DNA from: Halalkalicoccus sp. CG83
GTDB lineage: Archaea > Halobacteriota > Halobacteria > Halobacteriales > Halalkalicoccaceae
Assembly (NCBI RefSeq): GCF_037081715.1
Contig: NZ_JAZDDH010000002.1
Location: 310,001-374,000 of the forward strand
Direction of reading: 5' to 3'
DNA length: 64,000 nt
Position numbers and translations under genes: made by a program. Position 1 is the first letter of the stretch. Each line of letters opens with the position of its first letter. Below are positions 51,827-60,471 of the stretch, in pieces. The notes beneath the pieces are model-generated. The model saw only the letters and a program-made list of their open reading frames with translations. It did not search any database and was not told the origin of the DNA.

Positions 51827-52051
51827 TTATCCCCTCTCCTCCCGGGATCGATCGCCCCCTGTGATGTATTCGAAGAAGCGAAAGGCCGTCGCGATGAGAA
51901 AGACGATGACGACGACGACGGTTCCCAGGAGCCAGAGGTTGTACACGGCGACCAGTACCCTCGGCACGCCGGGTTCGAGGGCCGTCATCGCCACCAGCAA
52001 CGCGACGGTTCCGAGGACGGCGACGAGGGTCGCCTTTCTGATCGGGCCCAT
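51827..52051 (-). CDS. small membrane protein (74 aa)
   Basis: This 74-residue protein has two hydrophobic helices (TLVAVLGTVALLVAMTAL and RVLVAVYNLWLLGTVVVVIV, then FLIATAFRFFEY) and a short charged tail (ITGGDRSREERG). No family is recognised. It starts at ATG 52051. Likely an integral membrane protein of unknown role; it stands alone between the NSS gene region and the DUF7282 gene. Confidence 0.7.
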   Translation of the reverse strand: MGPIRKATLVAVLGTVALLVAMTALEPGVPRVLVAVYNLWLLGTVVVVIVFLIATAFRFFEYITGGDRSREERG

Positions 52052-52157
52052 GGTCGCCGTACGCCTTCAGCCGGTTTGAAACCCCGCTACTCGCGGTCGG
52101 ACGTTGCGTCGGCGGGGATCGTTACGCGCGTTGGACGAACGGATATCCGATCGAGAC

Positions 52158-53285
52158 CTACCCGTCGAACCCGGGGGCGTCCTTGCGGGCATCCCGAGCG
52201 CGGTCGCTGGCCTGCTTCGGAAGCTCGTCTCTACCCTCGCGATCGCTCGACTCGTCGGCCGCCTTCCGCTTCGAGTTGTCGTCCTCGTCCGCGCTGCTGT
52301 CGTCGTCCTCCTCTTCGTCACTCTCGCTTTCGTCGTCCCGCTTCCGTTCGTCGTCCCCGTCTCTCGCCTTCCCGTCCTCGTCTTTCTCCTCGTTCTCCCG
52401 TTCTTCTTCCTCGTCCTCTCGCTCTTCTTCTTCTTCCTCATCCTCTCGCTCTTCTTCTTCCTCCTCGTCTTCGTTCTCCTCTTCCTCTGCCTGGTCTTCG
52501 GTTTCCTCGTTGGGGCCGATCGGCTGCGGGACGAGGATGCCCTTGCGAATCAGCTCTTCTTGGCGCTTTGCTACCTCCTTCCGTTCCTCATCGTCCGACT
52601 CGACGAACACCGTCGCGAGGTCGTGGACGACGCCGATGTCGCCGACGTCACGACCGCCGTTCTGGAACGCGCCGTCGACCTCGTCGCCCGACTCGAACAG
52701 GTTCGGTGTGGAGGGGTCGTCGGGACAGTTGAACGTGTCCTCGTCGGTCGTGTTGTAGTGCGGGATGGCGATCATGACCTGGCTCTCGTCGAGCGATCCC
52801 ACGCTGGCCGCTCCGAGTTTCACGGCGGGCGAGTCCGAACGGAAGAGCGGCACTTCCAAGTTCTCGTACGTGCCGGCGGGGAGATACTCCGTGATGCCGA
52901 TCAGCGATTCGCAGATCGGGTTGTCCAGTTCCTCGGGGACTGGGACGTCGTAGTCCTCCGGGTCCTCTCCGTCCGCGAACTGAAAGCGACTGTACTGGTG
53001 GATCGACTGATAGCCACCCTCGTCCATCTCGAGGCGGTCGACCGTCACGGTCGGTCCGCCGTCGTTGTTTGCGACCGTCTGGTCCGAGAAGGTGACGTTC
53101 GCCGTCGGCTCCTCCCCGCCGTCTTCCTCCCCGTCGCCCCCCTCCTCGCTCTCCTCGGTCGACCCGTCCTCCTCGTCGTGGGCCGCGGCGGTGCCGATCC
53201 CGCTCAGGGCGAACAGGCCCGCGGTCGTCCCTCGAATGATGGTTCGTCGCGATACGTCCGTCGAAATCCGGTCCGGTCGGCGCAT
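52158..53285 (-). CDS. secreted DUF7282 protein with long highly charged C-terminal tail
   Basis: This 375-residue protein has a Tat-type signal (SRRTIIRGTTAGLFALSGIG) and a short acidic linker. One DUF7282 domain spans about residues 60-235. It contains TANVTFSDQTVANNDGGPTV, then IGITEYLPAGTYENLEVPL and MIAIPHYNTTDEDTF, and ends before VHDLATVFVESDDEE. The C-terminal third is extraordinary: a near-unbroken run of Glu/Asp/Arg/Lys with repeated REDEEEEEE-type units, coded with many GAA codons on a purine-rich strand. DUF7282 domains occur in haloarchaeal secreted proteins of unknown role. The tail suggests an extended, salt-tolerant surface or ion-binding segment. Confidence 0.82.
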   Translation of the reverse strand: MRRPDRISTDVSRRTIIRGTTAGLFALSGIGTAAAHDEEDGSTEESEEGGDGEEDGGEEPTANVTFSDQTVANNDGGPTVTVDRLEMDEGGYQSIHQYSRFQFADGEDPEDYDVPVPEELDNPICESLIGITEYLPAGTYENLEVPLFRSDSPAVKLGAASVGSLDESQVMIAIPHYNTTDEDTFNCPDDPSTPNLFESGDEVDGAFQNGGRDVGDIGVVHDLATVFVESDDEERKEVAKRQEELIRKGILVPQPIGPNEETEDQAEEEENEDEEEEEEREDEEEEEEREDEEEERENEEKDEDGKARDGDDERKRDDESESDEEEDDDSSADEDDNSKRKAADESSDREGRDELPKQASDRARDARKDAPGFDG

Positions 53286-53585
53286 ACTTCAGGGAGGTCC
53301 GGTTACGGAAGTGTACTTTATGATGGATGATTCTGCCGATAGACACTGTTCGTATACGATACGTCACGGTCCGATTCTGGGGAGGTCACCTCGAACTAGA
53401 CTCGGATCTGACGATATCGGTCCGAAACCACGCCCGAATCGGTGTCCCGTCGCGGATCGATCTCCCGGGATTGACTTCCGAATCGGCTACGTGTTTCGGA
53501 AGAATAGCCGAGTCGGAGACGTTCGGTGATCCGATCTGCTCGGCAATCGTTCACTTCGGGGCGTCGATCGCGCCGGCCGTCGTGC
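53286..53585. other. 300-nt intergenic stretch
   Basis: It contains the promoter area of the DUF7282 gene (AT-rich tactttatgat around 53315-53325 on the plus strand). I see no further gene, repeat or structure worth naming. Confidence 0.5.
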
Positions 53586-54065
53586 TCACGGATCGACGCC
53601 GAACGGACTCTCTGTCTCGGTCCAGTCCCAGCCCGGAACTCGGGTCTGGACGCCCGCCGCGAGCGCCGCGTCGAGGTCGTCCGCGCCCGCGGTACCGGGG
53701 GGGTGGTGGACGACGTCGGCGTAGTGGAAGGTCGCCTCCGCGAGCAGTCGCAGCGGCTGTTCGCGCGCGATCATCGCGGCCAGCTCTCGCCCGAGCAGTT
53801 CGTCGACGACGAACCCCGGGTAGTCCCCCTCGACGTCGAGTTCGCGGAGCAGGCCCACGAGCGCGGCGACGTTCACCGCCCTGTCCCCGTCTGCGAACGT
53901 CGAATCGACGACCGTTCGATAGCCCTCGTCGTCGATCGGATCGACGGTGGTGTCGAAGGCCTCGCCGAGTCCCTCGCGGACGTCGTTGACCAGCGGGACG
54001 ACCACGTCGCCACGGTCCCGGACCCAGTCGCGTTGGGCGACGACCTCGGCGGGAGAGAGATGCAC
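53586..54065 (-). CDS. conserved haloarchaeal hypothetical protein (159 aa)
   Basis: The protein starts MHLSPAEVVAQRDWVRDRGD and is a soluble alpha-helical protein with NVAALVGLLRELDVEGDYPG in its middle. I do not recognise the family. Acidic composition and codon use fit the organism. A TATA-like TTATAAA on the minus strand (54088-54094) precedes ATG 54065 by 23-29 nt, so the mRNA is expected to be leaderless. It is divergent from aCPSF1. Confidence 0.72.
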   Translation of the reverse strand: MHLSPAEVVAQRDWVRDRGDVVVPLVNDVREGLGEAFDTTVDPIDDEGYRTVVDSTFADGDRAVNVAALVGLLRELDVEGDYPGFVVDELLGRELAAMIAREQPLRLLAEATFHYADVVHHPPGTAGADDLDAALAAGVQTRVPGWDWTETESPFGVDP

Positions 54066-54367
54066 GGGCGGAGTTGGGCCGAAGGGGTTTTATAACCCGA
54101 GCGTTATACCTCGGATGAGCGGGTTTTCCCTGGACGACTCCGGGGTTCCAGACCGACCAGCCACGTGTGTTTTCACGCGGGCGGTCGCACTGATCTCCCA
54201 TCCACCACGATGTTTCCCAGATCACGTGAGAACGGATCGAACGCCGTGATTCCCCGTCTCGACCGACAGGACCGGCGGCCGCGTCCGACGGAACGACGCG
54301 ACCAACCGGGGCCGGACGCCCTCCGACGTGACGGCTATGCTGCCCGCGACCTCGACCTCCTCTGACT
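54066..54367. other. 302-nt divergent intergenic region before aCPSF1
   Basis: It holds the TATA element for the hypothetical gene to the left (54088-54094) and must contain the aCPSF1 promoter on the other side. No TATA match is convincing there. No gene, repeat or hairpin is obvious. Confidence 0.5.
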
Positions 54368-56284
54368 ATGAGCACGGTAGACCAGAAACTCGACGACGCA
54401 CTCGCAACGATCAGAAACGAAATTCCGGACGATATCTCCGTCTCCGACGTCACCTACGAGGGACCGGAGTTGGTCGTCTATACGCGCGAACCCAAGAAGT
54501 TCGCCCAGCAGGGCGACCTCGTCCGCCGGCTCGCAAGCAAGCTTCGAAAGCGCATCACCGTTCGACCCGACCCGGACGTCCTTTCCCCGCCCGAGGAGGC
54601 CAAAGAGCGCATCCGATCGGTCGTACCGGAGGACGCCGGCATCACGGATCTCGACTTCCACGCCGACACCGGCGAGGTGGTGATCGAGGCCCAGAAGCCC
54701 GGCATGGTGATCGGCCGCCACGGCTCGACGCTGCGCGAGATCACCAAGAAGGTCGGCTGGACGCCAGAGGTCGTCCGGACGCCGCCGATCGAGTCGCCCA
54801 CGGTCTCGAACGTCCGCAGCTTCCTCAAACAGGAACGCGACGACCGCCGCGACATCCTCGAACGGGTCGGTCGCCAGATCCACCGCGAACAGCTCTCCGA
54901 CGAGCAGTGGGTCCGGATCACCACGCTGGGCTGCTGTCGCGAGGTCGGCCGCGCGGCGTTCGTCCTCTCGACGGCCGACACCCGCATCCTGATCGACTGC
55001 GGCGACAAGCCCGGCTCCGACGACGTGCCGTACCTCCAGGTGCCCGAAGCGCTCGGTTCGGGGGCGAACTCGCTCGACGCCGTGGTGCTGACACACGCCC
55101 ACCTCGACCACTCCGCGCTGCTTCCCCTGCTGTTCAAGTACGGCTACGACGGCCCGATCTACACCACCGAGCCCACGCGGGACCTGATGGGGCTGCTCCA
55201 ACTCGACTACCTCGACGTCGCGGCCAAGGAGGGGCGCACCCCGCCGTACGAGTCGGAGATGGTGCGCGAGACGATCAAGCACACCATCCCGATCGAGTAC
55301 GGCGACGTCACCGACATCGCGCCCGACGTGAAGCTCACGATGCACAACGCGGGCCACATCCTCGGCTCCGCCGTCTCACACTTCCACATCGGCAACGGGC
55401 TTTACAACGTCGCCTTCTCGGGCGACATCCACTACGAGGAGACCCGACTGCTCAACGGCGCGGTCAACGACTTCCCGCGCGTCGAGACGCTCGTGCTGGA
55501 GTCGACCTACGGCGGTCGGAACGACTACCAGACCGACCAGTCCGACAGCGAGGCGTCGCTCAAACGGGTCATCAACGAGACCTACGAGCGCGACGGGAAG
55601 GTGGTGATCCCGGCGTTCGCGGTCGGGCGCTCCCAGGAGATCATGCTCGTCCTCGAGGAGGCGATGCGAAAGGGCGACATCCCCGAGATGCCGATCCACC
55701 TCGACGGGATGATCTGGGAGGCGACCGCGATCCACACCACCTACCCCGAGTACCTCAACGACGACGTCCGCGACCGGATCTTCCACGACGATCAGAACCC
55801 CTTCCTCGCGGACTACTTCAACCACATCGATCGTGGCGAGGACGAGCGCCAGGAGGTCGCCGACGGCGAGCCGTGTATCATCCTCTCGACCTCAGGGATG
55901 GTCACCGGCGGCCCGATCATGTCCTGGCTCGAACACCTCGGGCCCGATCCGGACAACCGGATGGTGTTCGTCGGCTACCAGGCCCAGGGCACCCTCGGAA
56001 GACGGATCCAGAACGGCTGGGACGAGATCCCGATGAACGGTGGCCGCGGGCGCTCGAACCACCTGACCCTGAACCTCGACGTCGAGACCGTCGACGGCTT
56101 CTCCGGTCACGCCGACCGACAGGGTCTCGAGAACTTCGTCAAGACGATGAACCCCCGTCCCGAGAAGGTGCTCTGCGTCCACGGCGACGAGCGATCGACA
56201 CAGGACCTCTCGAGCGCGCTGTATCACGACTTCAACATGCGGACGTTCGCACCCAAGAACCTCGAGACGTTCCGCTTCAAGTGA
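54368..56284 (+). CDS. fttA: beta-CASP ribonuclease aCPSF1 / FttA transcription termination factor
   Basis: This 638-residue archaeal CPSF73 homologue cuts nascent RNA and ejects the polymerase at U-rich terminators. Two KH-type RNA-binding domains (about residues 1-140) contain KPGMVIGRHGSTLREITKK. The metallo-beta-lactamase core begins near ITTLGCCREVGRAAFVLS. Its metal motif HAHLDHS (HxHxDH), AGHILGSAVSHF and the FSGDIHYEE motif are intact. The beta-CASP insert includes VIPAFAVGRSQEIMLVLEE, and the closing domain STSGMVTGGPIMSWLE leads to the last metal-site segment DGFSGHADRQGL and CVHGDE. It is directly followed by an array of seven perfect hairpins. Confidence 0.96.
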   Translation: MSTVDQKLDDALATIRNEIPDDISVSDVTYEGPELVVYTREPKKFAQQGDLVRRLASKLRKRITVRPDPDVLSPPEEAKERIRSVVPEDAGITDLDFHADTGEVVIEAQKPGMVIGRHGSTLREITKKVGWTPEVVRTPPIESPTVSNVRSFLKQERDDRRDILERVGRQIHREQLSDEQWVRITTLGCCREVGRAAFVLSTADTRILIDCGDKPGSDDVPYLQVPEALGSGANSLDAVVLTHAHLDHSALLPLLFKYGYDGPIYTTEPTRDLMGLLQLDYLDVAAKEGRTPPYESEMVRETIKHTIPIEYGDVTDIAPDVKLTMHNAGHILGSAVSHFHIGNGLYNVAFSGDIHYEETRLLNGAVNDFPRVETLVLESTYGGRNDYQTDQSDSEASLKRVINETYERDGKVVIPAFAVGRSQEIMLVLEEAMRKGDIPEMPIHLDGMIWEATAIHTTYPEYLNDDVRDRIFHDDQNPFLADYFNHIDRGEDERQEVADGEPCIILSTSGMVTGGPIMSWLEHLGPDPDNRMVFVGYQAQGTLGRRIQNGWDEIPMNGGRGRSNHLTLNLDVETVDGFSGHADRQGLENFVKTMNPRPEKVLCVHGDERSTQDLSSALYHDFNMRTFAPKNLETFRFK

Positions 56285-56292
56285 AAGCCCTC

Positions 56293-56544
56293 GGAACGCA
56301 CTGGCGTGCGTTCCTCGCCCTTTTCATTTCCTAAGAAAGGCCGCGAAGCGGCCTTTCTGGGTCCCGGAAATCGAAGATTTCCGAAGACCACCAGGCACCG
56401 CCGAGTCGCGCCGGGCGATCGCCCGGCGCTTTCGGGACCAGCCTTTCCCCGCCCCGCTCACGGGACGCGAAGCGTCCCGTTCGCCAGCGAGATCGCTCCG
56501 CGATCTCGCGCTGCTCACGGAGCCGTCGGGAGTGACGGCTCCGT
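56293..56544. repeat. array of seven perfect inverted repeats (hairpin array)
   Basis: Seven hairpins with no mismatch follow each other. Stem positions are 56293-56301/56306-56314 (9 bp), 56334-56344/56348-56358 (11 bp), 56365-56372/56376-56383 (8 bp) and 56408-56418/56419-56429 (11 bp, no loop). The rest are 56460-56468/56472-56480 (9 bp), 56487-56496/56500-56509 (10 bp) and 56517-56527/56534-56544 (11 bp). Three have the loop GAA, two of those within the GCGAAGC minihairpin core. Stem sequences differ from one another, so this is not one repeat copied seven times. A further pair GGTCCCG (56360-56366) and CGGGACC (56433-56439) could enclose hairpins 3 and 4. Confidence 0.85.
56302..56331 (+). 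terminator. probable fttA terminator (hairpin plus T tract)
   Basis: The first hairpin of the array ends at 56314 and is followed by ccttttcatttcc. Archaeal termination depends on U tracts, often with aCPSF1; a T-rich run 35 nt past the stop fits, though the hairpin is not required in archaea. Confidence 0.4.
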
Positions 56545-56637
56545 TCGCGCCGGCCACCATTTTCGCACCGCTATCAATAGGACCTTCACCAGTGACGAAC
56601 AGTAACCGTTCTCAGGACGGACGACGAACGACGTCCA

Positions 56638-57030
56638 ATGCACCGGATCGGCTCACGGGGGTGGCTCGCCCTCGGCACCCTGTTCGCCGCCGTGGCGACC
56701 GCCGGGAGCCTCTACTTCAGCGAGGTCCTCGGGCTGGTCCCCTGTGAGCTCTGCTGGTATCAGCGGATCTTCATGTATCCTCTGATCCCGGTCCTCGGGA
56801 TCGCGGCGATCGAGAACCGGCCCGATGTCTATCGGACCGCACTCGCACTGGCGGTTCCTGGAGCGGGGATCGCCGCGTACCACTCGGCGATCCAGCGTCT
56901 CGGCGGCGAGAGCTGTTCGATCGGGAGCGGCTGTACGACCATCCAGTACGAACTGCTCGGACTCTCCATACCGAACATGGCGTTTCTCGCGTTCGTCCTC
57001 GTAAGCGTCGCGGTGCTGGCCGCGCGCTGA
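56638..57030 (+). CDS. dsbB: disulfide bond formation protein DsbB
   Basis: This 130-residue four-helix membrane protein re-oxidises a DsbA-type thiol oxidase and passes electrons to quinone. The first cysteine pair is in PCELCWYQRIFMYP (CxxC with the family WYQR). The second pair lies in ESCSIGSGCTTIQ. Length and topology are standard. No dsbA partner is adjacent. It follows the hairpin array by less than 100 nt. Confidence 0.95.
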   Translation: MHRIGSRGWLALGTLFAAVATAGSLYFSEVLGLVPCELCWYQRIFMYPLIPVLGIAAIENRPDVYRTALALAVPGAGIAAYHSAIQRLGGESCSIGSGCTTIQYELLGLSIPNMAFLAFVLVSVAVLAAR

Positions 57031-57042
57031 TCGGCTTCGCTC

Positions 57043-57879
57043 CTATTCGACGGTCTCGGCCGGGTCGACCACCTCGCCGTCGATCTCGTCGACGCCGATC
57101 CGCTCGCAGTGATCGTAGAGCGGGCACGCTTCGGGCCCGTCGAGACACGCCGGCTTTCGAGCGGAGCAGTACTCCCGGCCGAATTGGATGCTCGCCGTGT
57201 GGCCGAAGCCGCACTTCTCGGCCGGAACCGCCTCCTCGAGGATCTCCCTGACGCCTTCGTGGTCGGCCTTCGGCGGTGCGATCCCCATGCGCCGGTAGAT
57301 CCGATGGACGTGGGTATCGACGGGGAACACCCCCGAGCGTCCGCCCGAGAACAACAGGACGCAGTCCGCGGTCTTCGGACCGACGCCGTCGATCTCCAGC
57401 AGGCGCGAGCGGACCGTCTCGGGCTCTCCCTCCCTGACGAACGCGTCGAACTCCGCCTCTCCGCCGAACTCCTCGCGGATCTCCGCTGCGGCGGCGATCA
57501 TCACCTCCGACTTCCGGTTGTAGAGGCCCGCCGAACTGATCGTCTCCGCGAGTTCGTCCCGGTGGGCCTCCGCGAGCGCCTCGACGAGGTCCCGATCCTC
57601 ACCCCTCTCGTCGCTCCCATACCGGTCCATCAGCGATTCGTGGGCCGGCTGGCTCGCCTTGTCCGAGGTGTTCTGGCTCAGGATCGTCCGCACGAGACAC
57701 TCGAAGGCGTCCTGTCCGCCGTAGGTCTTCTGCCAGTAGCGCTCGCCCAGCGCGTCGATCACGGCCTCCGCGCGGGTCGCGGCCTCGCCCGGCTCGAACG
57801 CCGTCTCGCTGCCGCCGCCAGAGGGACCGCCGCTGATGTTCTCGCTCGGCTCCTCGGCGCCGCTCTGCTCGTCGCTCAT
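57043..57879 (-). CDS. nth: endonuclease III (DNA glycosylase/AP lyase)
   Basis: This 278-residue base-excision repair enzyme removes oxidised pyrimidines. The helix-hairpin-helix is LLEIDGVGPKTADCVLLF, with the catalytic Lys in GPKTA. The catalytic Asp follows in FPVDTHVHRIYRR. The C-terminal 4Fe-4S cysteines are in GREYCSARKPACLDGPEACP and DHCERIG. A 40-residue disordered acidic N-terminal extension (SDEQSGAEEPSENISGGPSG) is a halophile trait. It is convergent with dsbB, gap 12 nt. Confidence 0.95.
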   Translation of the reverse strand: MSDEQSGAEEPSENISGGPSGGGSETAFEPGEAATRAEAVIDALGERYWQKTYGGQDAFECLVRTILSQNTSDKASQPAHESLMDRYGSDERGEDRDLVEALAEAHRDELAETISSAGLYNRKSEVMIAAAAEIREEFGGEAEFDAFVREGEPETVRSRLLEIDGVGPKTADCVLLFSGGRSGVFPVDTHVHRIYRRMGIAPPKADHEGVREILEEAVPAEKCGFGHTASIQFGREYCSARKPACLDGPEACPLYDHCERIGVDEIDGEVVDPAETVE

Positions 57880-57931
57880 GGTCGTCGGTTCGAGGGCAGC
57901 GCGCAAAAGCGGTGTGGCCCCGTCTGCGGGC

Positions 57932-59155
57932 CTACGGTTCGGCGGCCCGCAGTTTGTAGACGCTCCCGCTTCGTTCGTCGCTCGCCCGGTCGGTGAAGTA
58001 GATCCCGTCGTCGGTCACCAGCGGCGTCGAACTCACGCTGCCCGCCGCCGACGCGCGCCAGACCATCTCGCCGGCCGGCGTCGCGCCGTCCGCGCGGGCG
58101 ACGCAGTAGAGGCTGCCGGCGTTCGAGCCGACGAGCACCGACTCGGGGGTGACGACGGGACAGCCGATGAGCGAGCCGTCGGTGTCGAAGCGCCAGTTCT
58201 CCTCGCCGCTGTCGATATCGAGCGCGTAGAGGTTCGAGTCGTGGCTGCCGGCGTAGACGACGTCGTCGCGGATCGCCGGTCCCGTCATCACTAGGTCGTC
58301 GGCGGCGAACGCCCACTCCTCCTCGCCGTCGGCGAGGTCGACGCGGTAGATCCGCTCGTCCCACGATCCGAAGAAGGCGGCACCGTCGGCGGTCGCGATC
58401 GGCCCCTTGATCTCGCCGCCGGTCTCGAACTCCCAGGCGAACTCCAGTTCGGGGTACGTCCAGGCGTAGAGTACGCCGTCGTTCGCGCCGACGGCGAGCC
58501 TGCCCGCCTCGCGGTCGATCGCGATCGTCGAGTGGGGGTGGTCGGTGATCCGGTCGTCCTCCCACTCGACGCTCCCGTCGAGCGCGTCGACCCCGAAGAC
58601 GCTCCCCGACGGGGTGGGGTACTCGACGGCGATGTAGACCGTGCCGTCGTGATAGGCCGGGCTCGACCCGATCGAGCCGCCGAGCTTCCTTCGCCAGATC
58701 CGTTCGCCGCTCTCGAGGTCGAACGCGTAGAGCGCGCCGTCGTAGGCGCCGACGTAAACCGCCCCGTGGGCGATCGCGGGCGTCCCGTGGATCCCCCGCT
58801 CGGTCTCCTCGACCGACGCCCTCCAGCGACGCTCCCCGTCGGGAGAGAGCGCCCACACCTCGCCGTTGTCGCCCGGAACGACGACGTCGCCGGTCGGCGC
58901 GAGCACGGCGCTTGCCTTCGCGGCGGTGTGCTCGCCCGTGTTGAGGTCGCCCATTCGCCAGGCCCGCTCGACCGACTCCGGCGCGGTTCGGTCCTGAAAG
59001 CCTCGCCGCTGGAGTCCATCGCGAAACTGCGCGTCCGCGGACTCGGCCGCGGGTCCCTCTAACTCCTCGTTGTGCAGACGATCGAGACAGCCCCCGAGGC
59101 CGAGTCCGACCATCGCTCCGCCCGTCGTACGGAGCAGTCCGCGTCGCGTTCGCAT
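57932..59155 (-). CDS. PQQ-like beta-propeller lipoprotein
   Basis: The 407-residue protein begins with a Tat-type lipoprotein signal (MRTRRGLLRTTGGAMVGLGL, then a lipobox cysteine in GGCLD). The rest is an eight-bladed PQQ-like propeller with blades such as GAVYVGAYDGALYAFDLESG and VVYAGSHDSNLYALDIDSGE, each with the W-docking pattern. It resembles BamB-like or quinoprotein-like surface proteins, but the PQQ-binding residues are not evident, so it is more likely a protein-binding scaffold outside the cell. The gene precedes DUF371 and lplA on the same strand, probably independently. Confidence 0.85.
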   Translation of the reverse strand: MRTRRGLLRTTGGAMVGLGLGGCLDRLHNEELEGPAAESADAQFRDGLQRRGFQDRTAPESVERAWRMGDLNTGEHTAAKASAVLAPTGDVVVPGDNGEVWALSPDGERRWRASVEETERGIHGTPAIAHGAVYVGAYDGALYAFDLESGERIWRRKLGGSIGSSPAYHDGTVYIAVEYPTPSGSVFGVDALDGSVEWEDDRITDHPHSTIAIDREAGRLAVGANDGVLYAWTYPELEFAWEFETGGEIKGPIATADGAAFFGSWDERIYRVDLADGEEEWAFAADDLVMTGPAIRDDVVYAGSHDSNLYALDIDSGEENWRFDTDGSLIGCPVVTPESVLVGSNAGSLYCVARADGATPAGEMVWRASAAGSVSSTPLVTDDGIYFTDRASDERSGSVYKLRAAEP

Positions 59156-59213
59156 CGCTTGTCCATCGCGGAGGCGCCATTTGACCGTTGTGCCCGGGCG
59201 TCGGTGCTCTACC

Positions 59214-59627
59214 CTACTCGACGGCCAGTCGCAGTTCGAGGGAGGCTCCCTCGGACAGCGCGCCCACGAGCGCTCGGTCGAGGTCGCCGGCGGCGCTGTC
59301 GGCGCCGATCAGCACCGTCCGCTCGTCGACGTACTCGCTGGTCCGGCCCACGAGGCTTCGGTCGCTCTCGAAGGTGAGATCGGGGTGGCCCGATCCCTCG
59401 ACGGTTTCCACGTGCCCGTCCGCCTCGAAGGTGGCGGTGATCGTCGCCTCCCGATCCCGGCAGGCCTCGACGAACTCGGGCTGGAAGTCGGCGGGCGCTC
59501 GATTCGCCTCGACCGCGAGGATGCAGTCCCCGGCGGGGGTCAGCCAGTCGTCGGTGGTCACCTCGAAGGTGCTCGCGTGCTCGGCGCTGACGTTCTCGTG
59601 GCCGCTCGCGCGGACGATCTCCTCCAT
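59214..59627 (-). CDS. DUF371 family protein
   Basis: This 137-residue archaeal protein of DUF371 starts MEEIVRASGHENVSAEHAST and has the family landmarks TTDDWLTPAGDCILAVEANR and GHPDLTFESDRSLVGRTSEY. The last segment (RTVLIGADSAAGDLDRALVG) is a typical closing strand-helix. Biochemical function is unknown. The gene starts 26 nt below the end of the lplA gene in the same direction, so they are likely cotranscribed. Confidence 0.88.
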   Translation of the reverse strand: MEEIVRASGHENVSAEHASTFEVTTDDWLTPAGDCILAVEANRAPADFQPEFVEACRDREATITATFEADGHVETVEGSGHPDLTFESDRSLVGRTSEYVDERTVLIGADSAAGDLDRALVGALSEGASLELRLAVE

Positions 59628-59652
59628 GGAATGCGTTCCCCGTCCGCTCACT

Positions 59653-60471
59653 TCAGGCGAGCGGATCGATCCGATCGTGGTTCCACTCAGCCGAGGCGAA
59701 CTTCCCCTCGGCGCGCTCGCGGGCGGCCTCGAGCTCCTCGTCGGTCCACGCGCCCTCCTCGGCGCCCGCCCACTCCTGCAGGCTCGCCTCGAACGCTCCG
59801 ACGGCCTCCTCGCGGGAGATCTCGGCGTGTTCACACAGGCCCGTCACTCGCCCCTCGAACTCCTGGGGGGTCGTCCCCGGATCGGCGAAGGTGCCCAAGT
59901 GACGCTCGGGGCGCGTCTCGTAGGTGATCGAGCCGTGCTGGATGATCGCGTCCTTGCGTCGGTACTGGGCGTTGCCGCTCAGCTTCCGCGCTCCGCCCGG
60001 TTCGGGGACTACGACGTCGTGGGCGGGGTGGAGCTCCCGGAGGTAGCAGGCAGGCTCGTGAATCTCCGGCTGGGACTCGGGGGCGAACGTCGCATCGACG
60101 CCGAGGCGCTCGAAGCCGTCGAAGATCGGCTCACACAGCAGCTCGTAGCTCTCCATCAGGTCGCCCGGGAGTTCGTCCGCGGGGGCGATGATCGAGTAGG
60201 AGATGTCGCCGTAGGAGTCGTGGTAGATGCCGCCGCCGCCGGTCGGCCGGCGGGTGACGGTGATCCCCTCGCGTTCGCAGAACTCCCAGTCCACACTATT
60301 CGGATCCTGCCGGTAGCCGAGCGAGAGCGTGCTCGGCTCCCAGCGGTACAGCCGCACGGTCCGTGGACCGCCCGCGGCGGCAGTCGCCGCGGCCACCTCG
60401 TCGAGCGCCATGTTCATCGGTCCCTCCCACGCCTCCTCGCGGATCAGTCGCCAGCGCCGGTCGGTCGCCAT
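59653..60471 (-). CDS. lplA: lipoate-protein ligase family (LplA-type)
   Basis: This 272-residue BPL/LPL-fold protein attaches lipoate (or a related acyl group) to lysine of carrier domains such as the 2-oxoacid dehydrogenase E2 or GcvH. It contains LDEVAAATAAAGG near the start, the ATP-binding TVTRRPTGGGGIYHD, and the catalytic lysine segment GGARKLSGNAQYRRKDAIIQ. The C-terminal part is YETRPERHLGTFADPGTTPQ. In archaea lipoate ligases can be split into two chains; this one looks like the main domain. Start ATG 60471. Confidence 0.9.
   Translation of the reverse strand: MATDRRWRLIREEAWEGPMNMALDEVAAATAAAGGPRTVRLYRWEPSTLSLGYRQDPNSVDWEFCEREGITVTRRPTGGGGIYHDSYGDISYSIIAPADELPGDLMESYELLCEPIFDGFERLGVDATFAPESQPEIHEPACYLRELHPAHDVVVPEPGGARKLSGNAQYRRKDAIIQHGSITYETRPERHLGTFADPGTTPQEFEGRVTGLCEHAEISREEAVGAFEASLQEWAGAEEGAWTDEELEAARERAEGKFASAEWNHDRIDPLA

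Larger units (their letters stand above)
56285..56637. other. 353-nt gap holding seven consecutive perfect hairpins
   Basis: The whole stretch between fttA and dsbB is dominated by short perfect palindromes, listed individually as a repeat array. A T-rich run (ttttcattt, 56321-56329) follows the first hairpin. No open frame here looks like a protein. Confidence 0.7.
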
